Source: Winogradskyella ouciana
Lineage (GTDB): Bacteria; Bacteroidota; Bacteroidia; Flavobacteriales; Flavobacteriaceae
DNA length: 64,000 nt
Reading direction: 5' to 3'
Assembly: GCF_009709615.1 (NCBI RefSeq)
Contig: NZ_WJYA01000002.1
Location: forward strand, 1 to 64,000
Position numbers and translations under genes: made by a program. Below are positions 16,193 to 25,123 of this stretch, piece by piece (the stretch's first letter is position 1; every line of letters starts with the position of its first letter). The notes under the pieces are model-generated. The model was not told the DNA's origin. It searched no databases and was given only the letters and a program-made list of their open reading frames with translations.

Positions 16193-17026
16193 ATGATACA
16201 TTTAGGCGAATACAATACATTAGAAATACTTAGGGATACAGAACCGGGTTTGTTTTTGGGTGATGGTGAGGATGGTGAGGTACTCTTGCCTAATCGTTAT
16301 GTGCCAGAAGAATTTGAAATAGGCGATAAGATTGAGGTATTTGTGTATTTAGATAATGAAGAGCGACCAGTAGCTACAACCGACAAGCCTTATGTAAAAA
16401 AAGGTGATTTTGCTTTATTGCGCTGTAACCAGGTCACTAATTTCGGAGCTTTTTTAGATTGGGGTTTGGTAAAGGAATTGTTCTGCCCATTTAAGGAGCA
16501 AGCCTTTAAAATGAAAGCAGGTGGCTGGTATTTGGTACATTGTTATTTAGATGAAGAAACGGAGCGTTTGGTAGCTTCGAGTAAAACCAATCATTTTTTA
16601 GACAACAAGGAATTAACGGTTTCCCAATTTGATGAGGTGGATTTAATCGTATCGCACCCTTCAGAAATAGGAATGAATGTCATCGTGAACAAAAAACATC
16701 TTGGCCTAGTATTCAACGACGATATTTATAAAGACATTAGTGTTGGTGATCGACTAAAAGGTATAGTGAAGAAAGTACGCCACGATAATAAGCTGGATAT
16801 TTCCTTAAGCCAAATAGGCTATAGAAATATAGAGCCAAATGCAGAACATATATTAAATGAGTTGCAAGACAACAGTGGCTTTTTGCCATTACATGATAAA
16901 TCGAGTCCAGAAGACATAAAGGAGCACTTACAAATGAGTAAAAAGAGCTTTAAAAAAGCCATAGGGTCGTTATACAAAGAACGTCAGATTACTATTGAAG
17001 CAGATGGAATACGGTTGGTTGATTAA
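16193..17026 (+). CDS. cvfB: CvfB/YitL-like S1 RNA-binding protein
   Basis: 277 residues. Tandem S1-like domains fill residues about 1-210 (GDFALLRCNQVTNFGAFLDWG and VGDRLKGIVKKVRHDNKLDIS are typical), and a C-terminal winged helix occupies the last 60 residues (SKKSFKKAIGSLYKE). The family, named CvfB in Staphylococcus, binds RNA and affects virulence gene expression there. The gene converges on a small leftward gene with one base between stops. Confidence 0.85.
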   Translation: MIHLGEYNTLEILRDTEPGLFLGDGEDGEVLLPNRYVPEEFEIGDKIEVFVYLDNEERPVATTDKPYVKKGDFALLRCNQVTNFGAFLDWGLVKELFCPFKEQAFKMKAGGWYLVHCYLDEETERLVASSKTNHFLDNKELTVSQFDEVDLIVSHPSEIGMNVIVNKKHLGLVFNDDIYKDISVGDRLKGIVKKVRHDNKLDISLSQIGYRNIEPNAEHILNELQDNSGFLPLHDKSSPEDIKEHLQMSKKSFKKAIGSLYKERQITIEADGIRLVD

Positions 17027-17027
17027 A

Positions 17028-17444
17028 CTAAGCACTTTTTCTTATAACTCTTTTGTGAATGGTGTCTAGACCTTCGTATAAGTTGTTAAAGCAAATGTCT
17101 TTCCACTCACAAAAACTACTTTCAATTTCTGCATTCATTCTTGTGGCACTATTATAGCTAACGATACCATACGCAGTTAAGTTTGGTAGAGTAGCTCTAG
17201 CATCTTTTATATCTAGTAAAGAAATAGAGTAAGAGTTGACTCTATTTGCTATAATTCCGAAAGGCTTAGAATACCCAAAATGATTCAGAACATCATCAAG
17301 TGTTTGTCTCACTGATTTTAGATCTATGTGCGTCCCTTCATTAAATTCTACAACAGCCAAATGGTCAAAAAAGTGCACAGTACCTACATCCGATTGTATT
17401 TGTTTATTAATTTGAGATGCAACGTTAGAGTTTGCAATTGTCAT
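17028..17444 (-). CDS. Small STAS-like protein, PFGxIANRxNSYS family, copy 1
   Basis: 138 residues, no signal peptide or membrane helix. It shares the block KPFGIIANRVNSYSI, NLTAYGIVSYN and an IExxF element with the products at 17587-17985 and 37036-37410. The alternation of strands and helices suggests a SpoIIAA/STAS-like fold, but I cannot name a function. Starts 142 bases downstream of its sister gene in the same direction. Confidence 0.75.
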   Translation of the reverse strand: MTIANSNVASQINKQIQSDVGTVHFFDHLAVVEFNEGTHIDLKSVRQTLDDVLNHFGYSKPFGIIANRVNSYSISLLDIKDARATLPNLTAYGIVSYNSATRMNAEIESSFCEWKDICFNNLYEGLDTIHKRVIRKSA

Positions 17445-17586
17445 TACTATATGTCTTTAATTAACAACTAAATTTTCAGCACTTTAAATAAGCGCCTATT
17501 ATGTGACACATTAACTTAAAAAAGGTCACTTAAAATATTGAAAACTGTAACACTATAAGAATTGTACTACACAATAATTTTAGTTG

Positions 17587-17985
17587 TTAAGACAGGATTT
17601 CCTCAACCCATGCAATAGCATCAATAATATTCTTGAACGCTTGTCGGTTTGAGGTGAAAAAATGATTTTCAATTTCAAATACTCTTTCAGTTAAAGTATT
17701 GTAAGTAACAATAGCATACGCTTTTAAGTTAGGAAAGGCTTTGTTGAAAATTGTAACATCATGTAGGTTTATGGAATAGGAATTATTTCTGTTGGCAATA
17801 TAGCCAAACGGCTTATCCATAAAGTGATTCCTTATTTCGAGGCCAGCTTCATAGAAGTTAGCATAATTAAGATCTACACCTTCGTTGAAGTTAGTGATAA
17901 CATAATTGTCAAAGAGGTATAAATCGCCTATTTCAGATTTGTAAACACGATATTTTTTGCTCTTCAGGTTAAGTTCATTAATCAT
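17587..17985 (-). CDS. Small STAS-like protein, PFGxIANRxNSYS family, copy 2
   Basis: 132 residues. It shares FNEGVDL, KPFGYIANRNNSYSINL, FPNLKAYAIVTYN and IENHFF with copy 1, and less closely with the third copy at 37036-37410. No motif of catalysis is visible. It lies divergent to menB. The family is common in Flavobacteriaceae as uncharacterised protein. Confidence 0.75.
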   Translation of the reverse strand: MINELNLKSKKYRVYKSEIGDLYLFDNYVITNFNEGVDLNYANFYEAGLEIRNHFMDKPFGYIANRNNSYSINLHDVTIFNKAFPNLKAYAIVTYNTLTERVFEIENHFFTSNRQAFKNIIDAIAWVEEILS

Positions 17986-18086
17986 TATTGATTAAGGTTA
18001 GGGTTAATAATAAGGGTATGTAAATATATTATTGCACCTTAAAAAATCAAATAAAAATTACCTTTAATTCATTATTATTAATTCCT

Positions 18087-18094
18087 TACTTTTG
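18087..18094 (+). promoter_or_regulatory. Bacteroidetes -7 box before menB
   Basis: TACTTTTG matches TAnnTTTG, 20 bases before the menB ATG at 18115. Confidence 0.5.
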
Positions 18095-18114
18095 TTGTCA
18101 AAATATTGAAAAAT

Positions 18115-18954
18115 ATGAGTCATATAGATTGGAAAGTTGCCAAGTCTTATGAAGATATAACATATCATAAAAGTAATGGAGTAGCCAGAATTGCTTTTAA
18201 TCGCCCAGACGTACGAAATGCCTTTCGCCCAAAGACAACTTCAGAACTTTACGACGCATTTTATGATGCCAATGAAGATGTAAATATTGGAGTCGTTTTG
18301 TTAAGTGCAGAAGGTCCGTCATCAAAGGATGGTATCTGGAGTTTCTGCTCTGGTGGTGACCAAAAAGCAAGAGGGCACCAAGGTTATGTAGGTGAGGATG
18401 GTTATCATCGTTTAAATATATTAGAAGTTCAACGTCTTATCCGTTTTATGCCAAAGGCAGTTATAGCTGTTGTACCAGGTTGGGCCGTTGGTGGAGGTCA
18501 CAGTTTACATGTGGTATGCGATCTAACCCTTGCCAGTAAAGAACACGCTATTTTTAAACAAACTGACGCAGACGTCACCAGTTTTGATGGTGGCTATGGT
18601 TCGGCATACTTAGCCAAAATGGTAGGTCAGAAAAAAGCACGTGAAATATTTTTCCTCGGAAGAAACTATTCAGCCCAAGAAGCTTATGAAATGGGAATGG
18701 TCAATGCGGTTATTCCACATGCTGATTTGGAAACGACTGCTTATGAATGGGCACAAGAAATATTAGCTAAATCGCCAACTTCAATTAAGATGCTAAAGTT
18801 TGCTATGAACCTTACGGACGACGGCATGGTTGGGCAACAGGTGTTTGCTGGTGAAGCTACAAGGTTAGCCTATATGACAGATGAGGCAAAAGAAGGAAGA
18901 GATGCCTTTTTAGAGAAAAGGAAACCCAACTTCGATAAGAAATGGATTCCATAA
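18115..18954 (+). CDS. menB: 1,4-dihydroxy-2-naphthoyl-CoA synthase
   Basis: 279 residues of the crotonase fold. ARIAFNRPDVRNAFRPKT, SFCSGGDQKARG, GWAVGGGHSLHVVCDLT and FDGGYGSAYLAKMVGQKKAR are diagnostic of MenB. It closes the second ring, converting o-succinylbenzoyl-CoA to DHNA-CoA. The ATG at 18115 is preferred to a TTG three codons upstream because MenB proteins begin MSHI. menA follows after 15 bases. Confidence 0.95.
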   Translation: MSHIDWKVAKSYEDITYHKSNGVARIAFNRPDVRNAFRPKTTSELYDAFYDANEDVNIGVVLLSAEGPSSKDGIWSFCSGGDQKARGHQGYVGEDGYHRLNILEVQRLIRFMPKAVIAVVPGWAVGGGHSLHVVCDLTLASKEHAIFKQTDADVTSFDGGYGSAYLAKMVGQKKAREIFFLGRNYSAQEAYEMGMVNAVIPHADLETTAYEWAQEILAKSPTSIKMLKFAMNLTDDGMVGQQVFAGEATRLAYMTDEAKEGRDAFLEKRKPNFDKKWIP

Positions 18955-18969
18955 TCTAACACATTTTGA

Positions 18970-19875
18970 ATGAAAGAAATTAAACCATGGCTTTCTGCCA
19001 TGCGACTAAGAACCTTACCGCTTTCTGTTTCAGGAATTATTGTCGGCACTTGTTTCGCCAGTTACAATGGTCGTTTTAACTGGTGGGTTTTAGTATTGGC
19101 TATTTTAACAACCATAAGCCTACAAATACTTTCTAATTTAGCCAATGACTACGGAGATAGTGTTAACGGAGCGGATAATGATGATCGTGTTGGGCCACGT
19201 CGCGCTGTACAAAGTGGTAAAATCACTCCAAATGAAATGCTCGATGCCATTAAGTTTAATATTGTAGTGGTCATTATTTTAACGCTGTCCCTAATTTTAG
19301 CTGCTTTTGGCCCCACTAATTTTTTGTTTTTATTATTATTTGTTTTTTTGGGTGGTATTTCAGTATATGCCGCATTAAATTACACCATGGGAGATTCACC
19401 TTATGGTTACAGGGCATTGGGAGATATTTTTGTGTTTGTTTTCTTTGGACTTGTGAGTACTATGGGCAGTTACTTACTTTACATGCAAACTATAGACCAT
19501 GTGGTTATACTACCTGCAATTGCCTTGGGTCTGTTGAGTGTTGGTGTTTTAAACCTCAATAATATGCGAGATCTTAATGCAGATGCCAATGTTGGTAAAA
19601 TTACCTTAGCTGTTAAGTTGGGTATTCACCGTGCCAAGCAATACCATTTTCTTCTCATTATAGGTGCTATGGTCATTACGGTAATATTCTCAATTCTATA
19701 TTACGTAGCGCCATACAATTTTTTGTATCTACTCGCTTTTATACCATTGATCTTTCACATTAAAAAGATAAAAGCCGCTAAGCAACCTAATGACTTTGAC
19801 AGTCAATTAAAGGTCTTGGCATTATCCACATTTCTCTTTTCGCTCTTGTTAGGTATTGGTTATATTTTATATTAA
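18970..19875 (+). CDS. menA: 1,4-dihydroxy-2-naphthoate polyprenyltransferase
   Basis: 301 residues with eight to nine membrane helices. The UbiA-type prenyl diphosphate site is NDYGDSVNGADNDD near residue 57, and a second Asp-rich site is NNMRDLNADANVGKITLA. It attaches the polyprenyl side chain to DHNA in the inner membrane. Follows menB closely. Confidence 0.93.
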   Translation: MKEIKPWLSAMRLRTLPLSVSGIIVGTCFASYNGRFNWWVLVLAILTTISLQILSNLANDYGDSVNGADNDDRVGPRRAVQSGKITPNEMLDAIKFNIVVVIILTLSLILAAFGPTNFLFLLLFVFLGGISVYAALNYTMGDSPYGYRALGDIFVFVFFGLVSTMGSYLLYMQTIDHVVILPAIALGLLSVGVLNLNNMRDLNADANVGKITLAVKLGIHRAKQYHFLLIIGAMVITVIFSILYYVAPYNFLYLLAFIPLIFHIKKIKAAKQPNDFDSQLKVLALSTFLFSLLLGIGYILY

Positions 19876-19911
19876 ATTTAAGGACGTATTACTCCTTAAA
19901 ATTTAAAACAG

Positions 19912-20589
19912 ATGAAAATTACATTTTACGGTCACGCCTGTTTAGGTTTACAAATTAAAGATGTACATATTCTGGTTGATCCGTTTATTTCAGGCAACGA
20001 GAAAGCTTCAGAGATTGATATAGAAAGTCTTAAAGCAGATTATATTCTGGTGACACATGCGCATCAAGATCATATTTTAGATGTTGAAGCCATTGCCAAA
20101 CGTACAGGAGCTGTTATTGTTTCTAACTACGAAATTGTAACGCATTATCAAAACCTAGATTTAGAAGGACATCCTATGAACCATGGTGGCTCTTGGGATT
20201 TTGAATTCGGAAATGTAAAATACGTTAATGCCATACATACGTCGTCGTTTCCAGATGGTAGCTATGGAGGCCAACCTGGTGGTTTTATAATTGAAGGAGA
20301 ACATAAAAACATTTATATCGCTGGTGATACGGCTTTAACGATGGATATGAAACTCATCCCAATGCAGACCAAACTCGATTTAGCCATTTTGCCAATTGGA
20401 GATAATTTTACCATGGGAGTAGAAGACGCTATCATAGCCAGTGATTTTGTACAATGCGATAAAATTTTGGGTTGCCATTTTGACACCTTTGGCTATATTG
20501 AAATAGACCACGAAGACGCCAAACGTAAATTCTTTGATAAGGATAAGGATTTGATGTTATTGGATATTGGTGAGAGTTTTGAGCTTTGA
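19912..20589 (+). CDS. Metal-dependent hydrolase, UPF0173 (metallo-beta-lactamase fold)
   Basis: 225 residues. HAHQDH (zinc ligands), NHGG, HTSS and AGDTA follow the order expected for a metallo-beta-lactamase fold; the short length and the MKITFYGHAC opening identify the UPF0173 family. The substrate is unknown. Located 36 bases after menA and probably in the same transcript. Confidence 0.88.
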   Translation: MKITFYGHACLGLQIKDVHILVDPFISGNEKASEIDIESLKADYILVTHAHQDHILDVEAIAKRTGAVIVSNYEIVTHYQNLDLEGHPMNHGGSWDFEFGNVKYVNAIHTSSFPDGSYGGQPGGFIIEGEHKNIYIAGDTALTMDMKLIPMQTKLDLAILPIGDNFTMGVEDAIIASDFVQCDKILGCHFDTFGYIEIDHEDAKRKFFDKDKDLMLLDIGESFEL

Positions 20590-20753
20590 TCTTGTCAAAT
20601 ATTCTTAATAACTAACTCTTTGATAATCTTTATTTTACTTGAAATTTAATTTTTAAAGTATAACTTCGTTTAACGTTAGGTATAGATTATTAAAAAAGTC
20701 AATATCTAATCACAAGCGATAATACAATCAAGATTACTTAAATTCAAAAACTA

Positions 20754-21290
20754 ATGAAATATTTTTTCTTTTTTCTTTTTGTGACAAGTCAAATATTTTC
20801 CCATGCGCAACAGCAACAAGATTATATTGCTAATTGGGAATGTGAGACTTCGAAAGAAGAATTGATTGAAAAAAAGTTATATGAAAAAAAATATTATGGT
20901 AAATTAATTCAAATTAAGAATGTCGTTACACTCGATAAAAGCTTTAATGTTTATTTTGAAAACTTTGATAATGATTCAATTGTAAACTTTCATATTAATA
21001 TTGACCATACGATTGAAGGTAACATTACTAATAAAAAAGTAAAGTCGTTTTATTCAAATTCAATGAAGGAAGTCTATGAAATACTAACAGATTTACAACA
21101 AGTAATTTATAATAAAGATGACGAATGTTATTTCAGTCTCTACTACTTCGAAATTGATTATATAGATGAAATAAATGAAAAAGTATATAGATATTTATAT
21201 TGGCTTGAGAAAAAGCAATTGGAGAACTTTCTACTTAATAAAAATAAAAAAAAGCTTTATCAGATATTAAAAGTTCAGACAGATGAATAA
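20754..21290 (+). CDS. Hypothetical secreted protein
   Basis: 178 residues. A signal peptide (FFFFLFVTSQIFSHAQ) suggests export. The mature part is rich in Lys, Glu, Tyr and Asn, with no domain I recognise. It is markedly more AT-rich than its neighbours and lies between UPF0173 and the sterol desaturase gene. Flanks at about 20675 (AACGTTAGGTAT) and 21300 (GCTAACAATGAGTATA) recall borders of flavobacterial gene cassettes, which would fit recent gain; that is tentative. Confidence 0.65.
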   Translation: MKYFFFFLFVTSQIFSHAQQQQDYIANWECETSKEELIEKKLYEKKYYGKLIQIKNVVTLDKSFNVYFENFDNDSIVNFHINIDHTIEGNITNKKVKSFYSNSMKEVYEILTDLQQVIYNKDDECYFSLYYFEIDYIDEINEKVYRYLYWLEKKQLENFLLNKNKKKLYQILKVQTDE

Positions 21291-21431
21291 TATACTACTG
21301 CTAACAATGAGTATAATTCATTCCTAGTTAAAGCTTACTTGCGAAAATTCCAACAAAAATTTTCTATCAGTGATTATTTGCTAACTTTTTGCTTCACGCA
21401 ACGAGCCATATACAAGACGTTTGCTAAACCA

Positions 21432-22358
21432 CTATTTAAAACTGTTCTCTTTAACTGAGGACTGCACACTGCCAACTGATTCCAACCACTCATTCCGCAA
21501 ATCATCAGAAACCTTACCAGTACCATCATGCTTCCAACCTGGTGGCTTAATTAAGTATTTAATTCTGTTTTTTACAGATTTTCTGCCTGTAAAGGCATCC
21601 TTAAACATGCACCACCACTCAATAAAAGCGATTTTAATTGGGTTATAAGTTTTTATATTCTTTACCAAACCGTAGGTTACTTTTTCGTCTTCCAACTCTG
21701 GTTGAAAAGTCCCAAAGAGTTTATCCCAAATAATTAAAATACCAGCATGGTTTCTATCTAAGTAAATAGGATTGCTACCATGATGTACTCTGTGATGCGA
21801 AGGTGTGTTAAAAATAGCTTCAAACCGCTTAGGCATTTTATTGATGGCTTCGGTGTGGATCCAAAATTGATACAACAAACTAATGGACATTTGCAACAAT
21901 ATCATAGCAGGATGAAAGCCCAACAATGGCAACCATAACCAAAAAATAAAGGTATAAAAACCACCAGACCACGTTTGTCGTAATGCTGTACTTAGATTGT
22001 AGTGCTGCGAGGAATGATGCACAACATGCGATGCCCAAAACAAGCGACACTCATGCGAAATACGATGAAACCAATAATACGAGAAATCATCAGCAAAAAA
22101 CAATAAGGCAAAGGACCACCAAGCTACAGGGATATCAAACAGTCTAAAATTGTCATAAATAAAAAAGAAAACCAATAAGACCAGAGCTTTACTGGCAAAA
22201 CCAAGCATCACATTACCCAATCCCATAGCAATGGATGAAAACGCATCCTTAGTCTCGTAAGATTTAATATGCTGCTTAGCAGTAACATACAATTCTAGCA
22301 GCATGGCCAAAATAAAAAACGGAATGGCGTACAGGATTATGTTCGGAAAATCTGGCAT
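21432..22358 (-). CDS. Sterol desaturase/fatty acid hydroxylase family protein
   Basis: 308 residues. An integral membrane di-iron enzyme: HRISHE, HVVHHSSQHYN and HHRVHHGSN supply the histidine clusters, among four to five membrane helices. Members hydroxylate or desaturate lipids such as carotenoids, sterols or fatty acids; the substrate cannot be read from the sequence. The C-terminal tail (about 50 residues) is hydrophilic. It is divergent to the DUF2490 gene. Confidence 0.9.
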   Translation of the reverse strand: MPDFPNIILYAIPFFILAMLLELYVTAKQHIKSYETKDAFSSIAMGLGNVMLGFASKALVLLVFFFIYDNFRLFDIPVAWWSFALLFFADDFSYYWFHRISHECRLFWASHVVHHSSQHYNLSTALRQTWSGGFYTFIFWLWLPLLGFHPAMILLQMSISLLYQFWIHTEAINKMPKRFEAIFNTPSHHRVHHGSNPIYLDRNHAGILIIWDKLFGTFQPELEDEKVTYGLVKNIKTYNPIKIAFIEWWCMFKDAFTGRKSVKNRIKYLIKPPGWKHDGTGKVSDDLRNEWLESVGSVQSSVKENSFK

Positions 22359-22456
22359 TGATTTTTCTTTAAAAATAGAAAATTTTTAAAACAATCGCTC
22401 GTCTAAAAAAAGGGAGTTGCGTATTTTTAACCTTTGATTTTTTGAAATTATTATTT

Positions 22457-23146
22457 ATGAAATTTAAACTATTAATTTTAGTATTCTTTTTAGCCTTAAA
22501 CAGTACCTTTTCACAAGTTGACGAATCGCAAACCGGAGCATGGTACATGTACTTTTTCAGTCATCAGTTTAAAGATAGTCAATGGGGATTTCAAGGGGAT
22601 TTTCAATATAGAGATTGGCAAGGTCTCGGTGATATGGAGCAGTTGCTGTTACGTTCTGGGATTACCTTTTCTCCTAAAGATGCTGGAGTAAAATTCACGT
22701 TGGGTTATGGTAACGTCACCACAGGTCAATTCGGAGAAAGCGATGAAACCTCTGGAGAGAGCAGAATCTACCAAGAAGCATTGATTCCTCAAAAGTTGGG
22801 CAATAGATTTTACTTAACGCATCGTTTTAGATACGAACAGCGATTTGTTGAAAATCAGGATTTTAGAACACGTTATCGTTATAACTTGTTTTTGAATGTG
22901 CCTTTAAATTCTAAGGAATTGAGTCCTAAAGCCGTTTATTTGGCATTATATAACGAATTATTTATCAATGGTCAAATGGATATTGGAGACGGAAGGGAAG
23001 TGCAGCTATTTGATAGAAACAGAACCTATTTAGGTGTTGGCTATGTGTTGAACCCAAAAATTCGTTTTCAGTTCGGTTGGATGAACCAAAAGACCAATGC
23101 TTGGGGAAAAGGGCAATTGCAATTTAGCATGCACCACAATATTTAA
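22457..23146 (+). CDS. DUF2490 family outer membrane protein
   Basis: 229 residues from the ATG at 22457; a TTG five codons earlier is less likely because the signal peptide begins at MKFKLLILVFFLALN and ends near STFSQ. The mature part has alternating strands and aromatic residues (GAWYMYFFSHQF, GFQGDFQYRDWQGLGDMEQLLLR), typical of DUF2490 beta-barrel-like proteins. It ends one base before the menC start. Confidence 0.85.
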   Translation: MKFKLLILVFFLALNSTFSQVDESQTGAWYMYFFSHQFKDSQWGFQGDFQYRDWQGLGDMEQLLLRSGITFSPKDAGVKFTLGYGNVTTGQFGESDETSGESRIYQEALIPQKLGNRFYLTHRFRYEQRFVENQDFRTRYRYNLFLNVPLNSKELSPKAVYLALYNELFINGQMDIGDGREVQLFDRNRTYLGVGYVLNPKIRFQFGWMNQKTNAWGKGQLQFSMHHNI

Positions 23147-23147
23147 A

Positions 23148-24185
23148 ATGATTAAAGCCACCTATCATAAATATATTCTAAACTTTAAAAGGCCAAGTGG
23201 CACCTCAAGAGGTGTTATGACTACAAAGGAAACTTGGTTTATTATTCTGGAGGAAAACGGAAAAAGAGGTATAGGTGAGTGCGGTATTTTAAGAGGCTTA
23301 AGTATTGACGACAGACCAGACTACCAAGAGCGACTAAAATGGGTTTGTGAAAACATCAATTTAGGTAAAGAAAACTTGGTCAGTGAGCTTGTTGAATTTC
23401 CAAGTATTCAATTTGGTTTAGAAACCGCTTTTAAATCTTTGGAAAGCGCAGATGAATTCACCTTATTTCCATCAGCTTTTACGAAAGGGTTTGATAGTAT
23501 TCCCATTAATGGTTTAGTATGGATGGGCGACGAGAGTTTTATGCGCCAACAAATCAAGGACAAAATTGCATCTGGTTTTGATTGCATTAAACTGAAGATT
23601 GGTGCTATTGATTTTCAAACGGAATTAAATATCCTTAAATCCATTAGGAAAGAATTTTCGGTTTCTGATATAGAACTACGTGTGGATGCCAATGGAGCAT
23701 TTTCAAAAGATGAGGCTTTAGAGAAATTGAAACGTCTTTCAGAATATAAAATTCATTCAATAGAGCAACCCATAAAACCCAAGCAATTTGAAGCCATGGC
23801 AAAACTTTGTGAAGTCACGCCTTTACCTATAGCTTTAGACGAAGAGTTGATTGGTGTGTTTGCTAAAGAAGACAAAAATGATTTGCTTCAAACCATAAAA
23901 CCGCAATATATCATCTTAAAACCGAGTTTGGTTGGTGGTTTTGGCGGAAGTAAGCAATGGGTTAACTTAGCTGAACAACTAAATATTAAATGGTGGATAA
24001 CAAGCGCTCTTGAAAGTAATGTAGGGTTGAATGCCATTTCCCAATGGACCTATACGCTTAAAAATAGTTTGCCACAAGGTTTAGGCACTGGAAGTTTATT
24101 TACCAACAACTTTGATTCGCCATTAACCGTAAAAAATGGTACTTTGCAATACGATAATCAACAACCTTGGAATTTTAATTTATAG
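23148..24185 (+). CDS. menC: o-Succinylbenzoate synthase
   Basis: 345 residues of the enolase superfamily. The catalytic lysine pair is FDCIKLKIG; the metal ligands follow in RVDANGAF, SIEQPIK and IALDEEL, and ILKPSLVGGF contributes the second catalytic lysine. It dehydrates SHCHC to o-succinylbenzoate. The ATG at 23148 fits the family's N-terminus; the frame is open farther upstream inside the DUF2490 gene. The CPBP gene starts 2 bases after its stop. Confidence 0.92.
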   Translation: MIKATYHKYILNFKRPSGTSRGVMTTKETWFIILEENGKRGIGECGILRGLSIDDRPDYQERLKWVCENINLGKENLVSELVEFPSIQFGLETAFKSLESADEFTLFPSAFTKGFDSIPINGLVWMGDESFMRQQIKDKIASGFDCIKLKIGAIDFQTELNILKSIRKEFSVSDIELRVDANGAFSKDEALEKLKRLSEYKIHSIEQPIKPKQFEAMAKLCEVTPLPIALDEELIGVFAKEDKNDLLQTIKPQYIILKPSLVGGFGGSKQWVNLAEQLNIKWWITSALESNVGLNAISQWTYTLKNSLPQGLGTGSLFTNNFDSPLTVKNGTLQYDNQQPWNFNL

Positions 24186-24187
24186 CT

Positions 24188-25123
24188 ATGAATTATATAC
24201 AACAAGCCTACAAAGGCCAGCTTTATTTATGGATGTTCTTTCTAACAACGGTTATTGTTGGAGGTGTTTTCTTTGTTAACTTCATCATCTACTTAACATA
24301 TGATCAGGCAGATCTAGAGGCGGCTTACGATCTTTTTGCGAACATCCCTTCAAGCTTAAATTTGGCCATAAACTTAGCACCATTTGCTATATTATTAGGG
24401 CTATTGTTTCTATTAGTGAAATTTGTGCATCAACGTAGTATATTATCACTAACCACAGCAAGAAATAAAGTAGATTTCGGCAGGGTTTTCTTTTCGTTTA
24501 TGATGATAGCTGTATTTACTTTAGTAAGCTTTTTCGTAGCGTATTCCATAGATTCCTCCGAGATTGTCTTTCAATTTGATGCCAGCAAGTTTGCCATACT
24601 ATTTTTGGTAAGTATTATTTTATTCCCTTTTCAGATCGGTTTAGAAGAGTACTTGTTTAGAGGCTACCTAATGCAACATCTTGGTGTGTTGGCTAGGAAC
24701 AAATGGTTTCCATTGATATTTACCTCAATACTATTTGGTATTGCACATAGTGCCAACCCAGAAGTTGGCGCCATAGGATTCTGGAAAATGATGATTTTCT
24801 ATATTGGTACAGGATTGTTACTGGGTATAATGACCTTGATGGATGATGGACTGGAACTCGCATTAGGATTTCATTTAGGTAACAATTTATTGGCATCGCT
24901 ATTGGTAACTGCAGACTGGACGGCATTACAAACGGATGCCATTTTTAGAAGCACCGCAGAACCATCAATGAGTATTATTGGTGAAATATTAGTTCCTGTT
25001 TTGGTAGTATATCCAATAATGTTGTTGATTCTATCTAAACGCTACGGATGGAACAATTGGAAAGAGCGTTTATTCGGACAAGTAGTTCCTCCACAAAAAG
25101 AAGATTATAAAATTATTAAATAA
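24188..25123 (+). CDS. CPBP family intramembrane protease
   Basis: 311 residues with about eight membrane helices. EEYLFRGYL carries the EExxxR motif, and FGIAHSANP and GFHLGNNLLAS carry the conserved histidines of the CAAX protease/bacteriocin-processing (CPBP/Abi) family. Its stop overlaps the menE start by one base (TAATG), so it is coupled to the men genes. Such coupling is seen in other flavobacteria, but its role in the pathway is not known. Confidence 0.9.
   Translation: MNYIQQAYKGQLYLWMFFLTTVIVGGVFFVNFIIYLTYDQADLEAAYDLFANIPSSLNLAINLAPFAILLGLLFLLVKFVHQRSILSLTTARNKVDFGRVFFSFMMIAVFTLVSFFVAYSIDSSEIVFQFDASKFAILFLVSIILFPFQIGLEEYLFRGYLMQHLGVLARNKWFPLIFTSILFGIAHSANPEVGAIGFWKMMIFYIGTGLLLGIMTLMDDGLELALGFHLGNNLLASLLVTADWTALQTDAIFRSTAEPSMSIIGEILVPVLVVYPIMLLILSKRYGWNNWKERLFGQVVPPQKEDYKIIK

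Noticed and set aside
20754..21400. Integron cassette with a true attC site
   Set aside because: Only the left flank resembles a GTTRRRY core; the right flank has no matching site and no integron integrase is in the window. Kept only as a weak finding.
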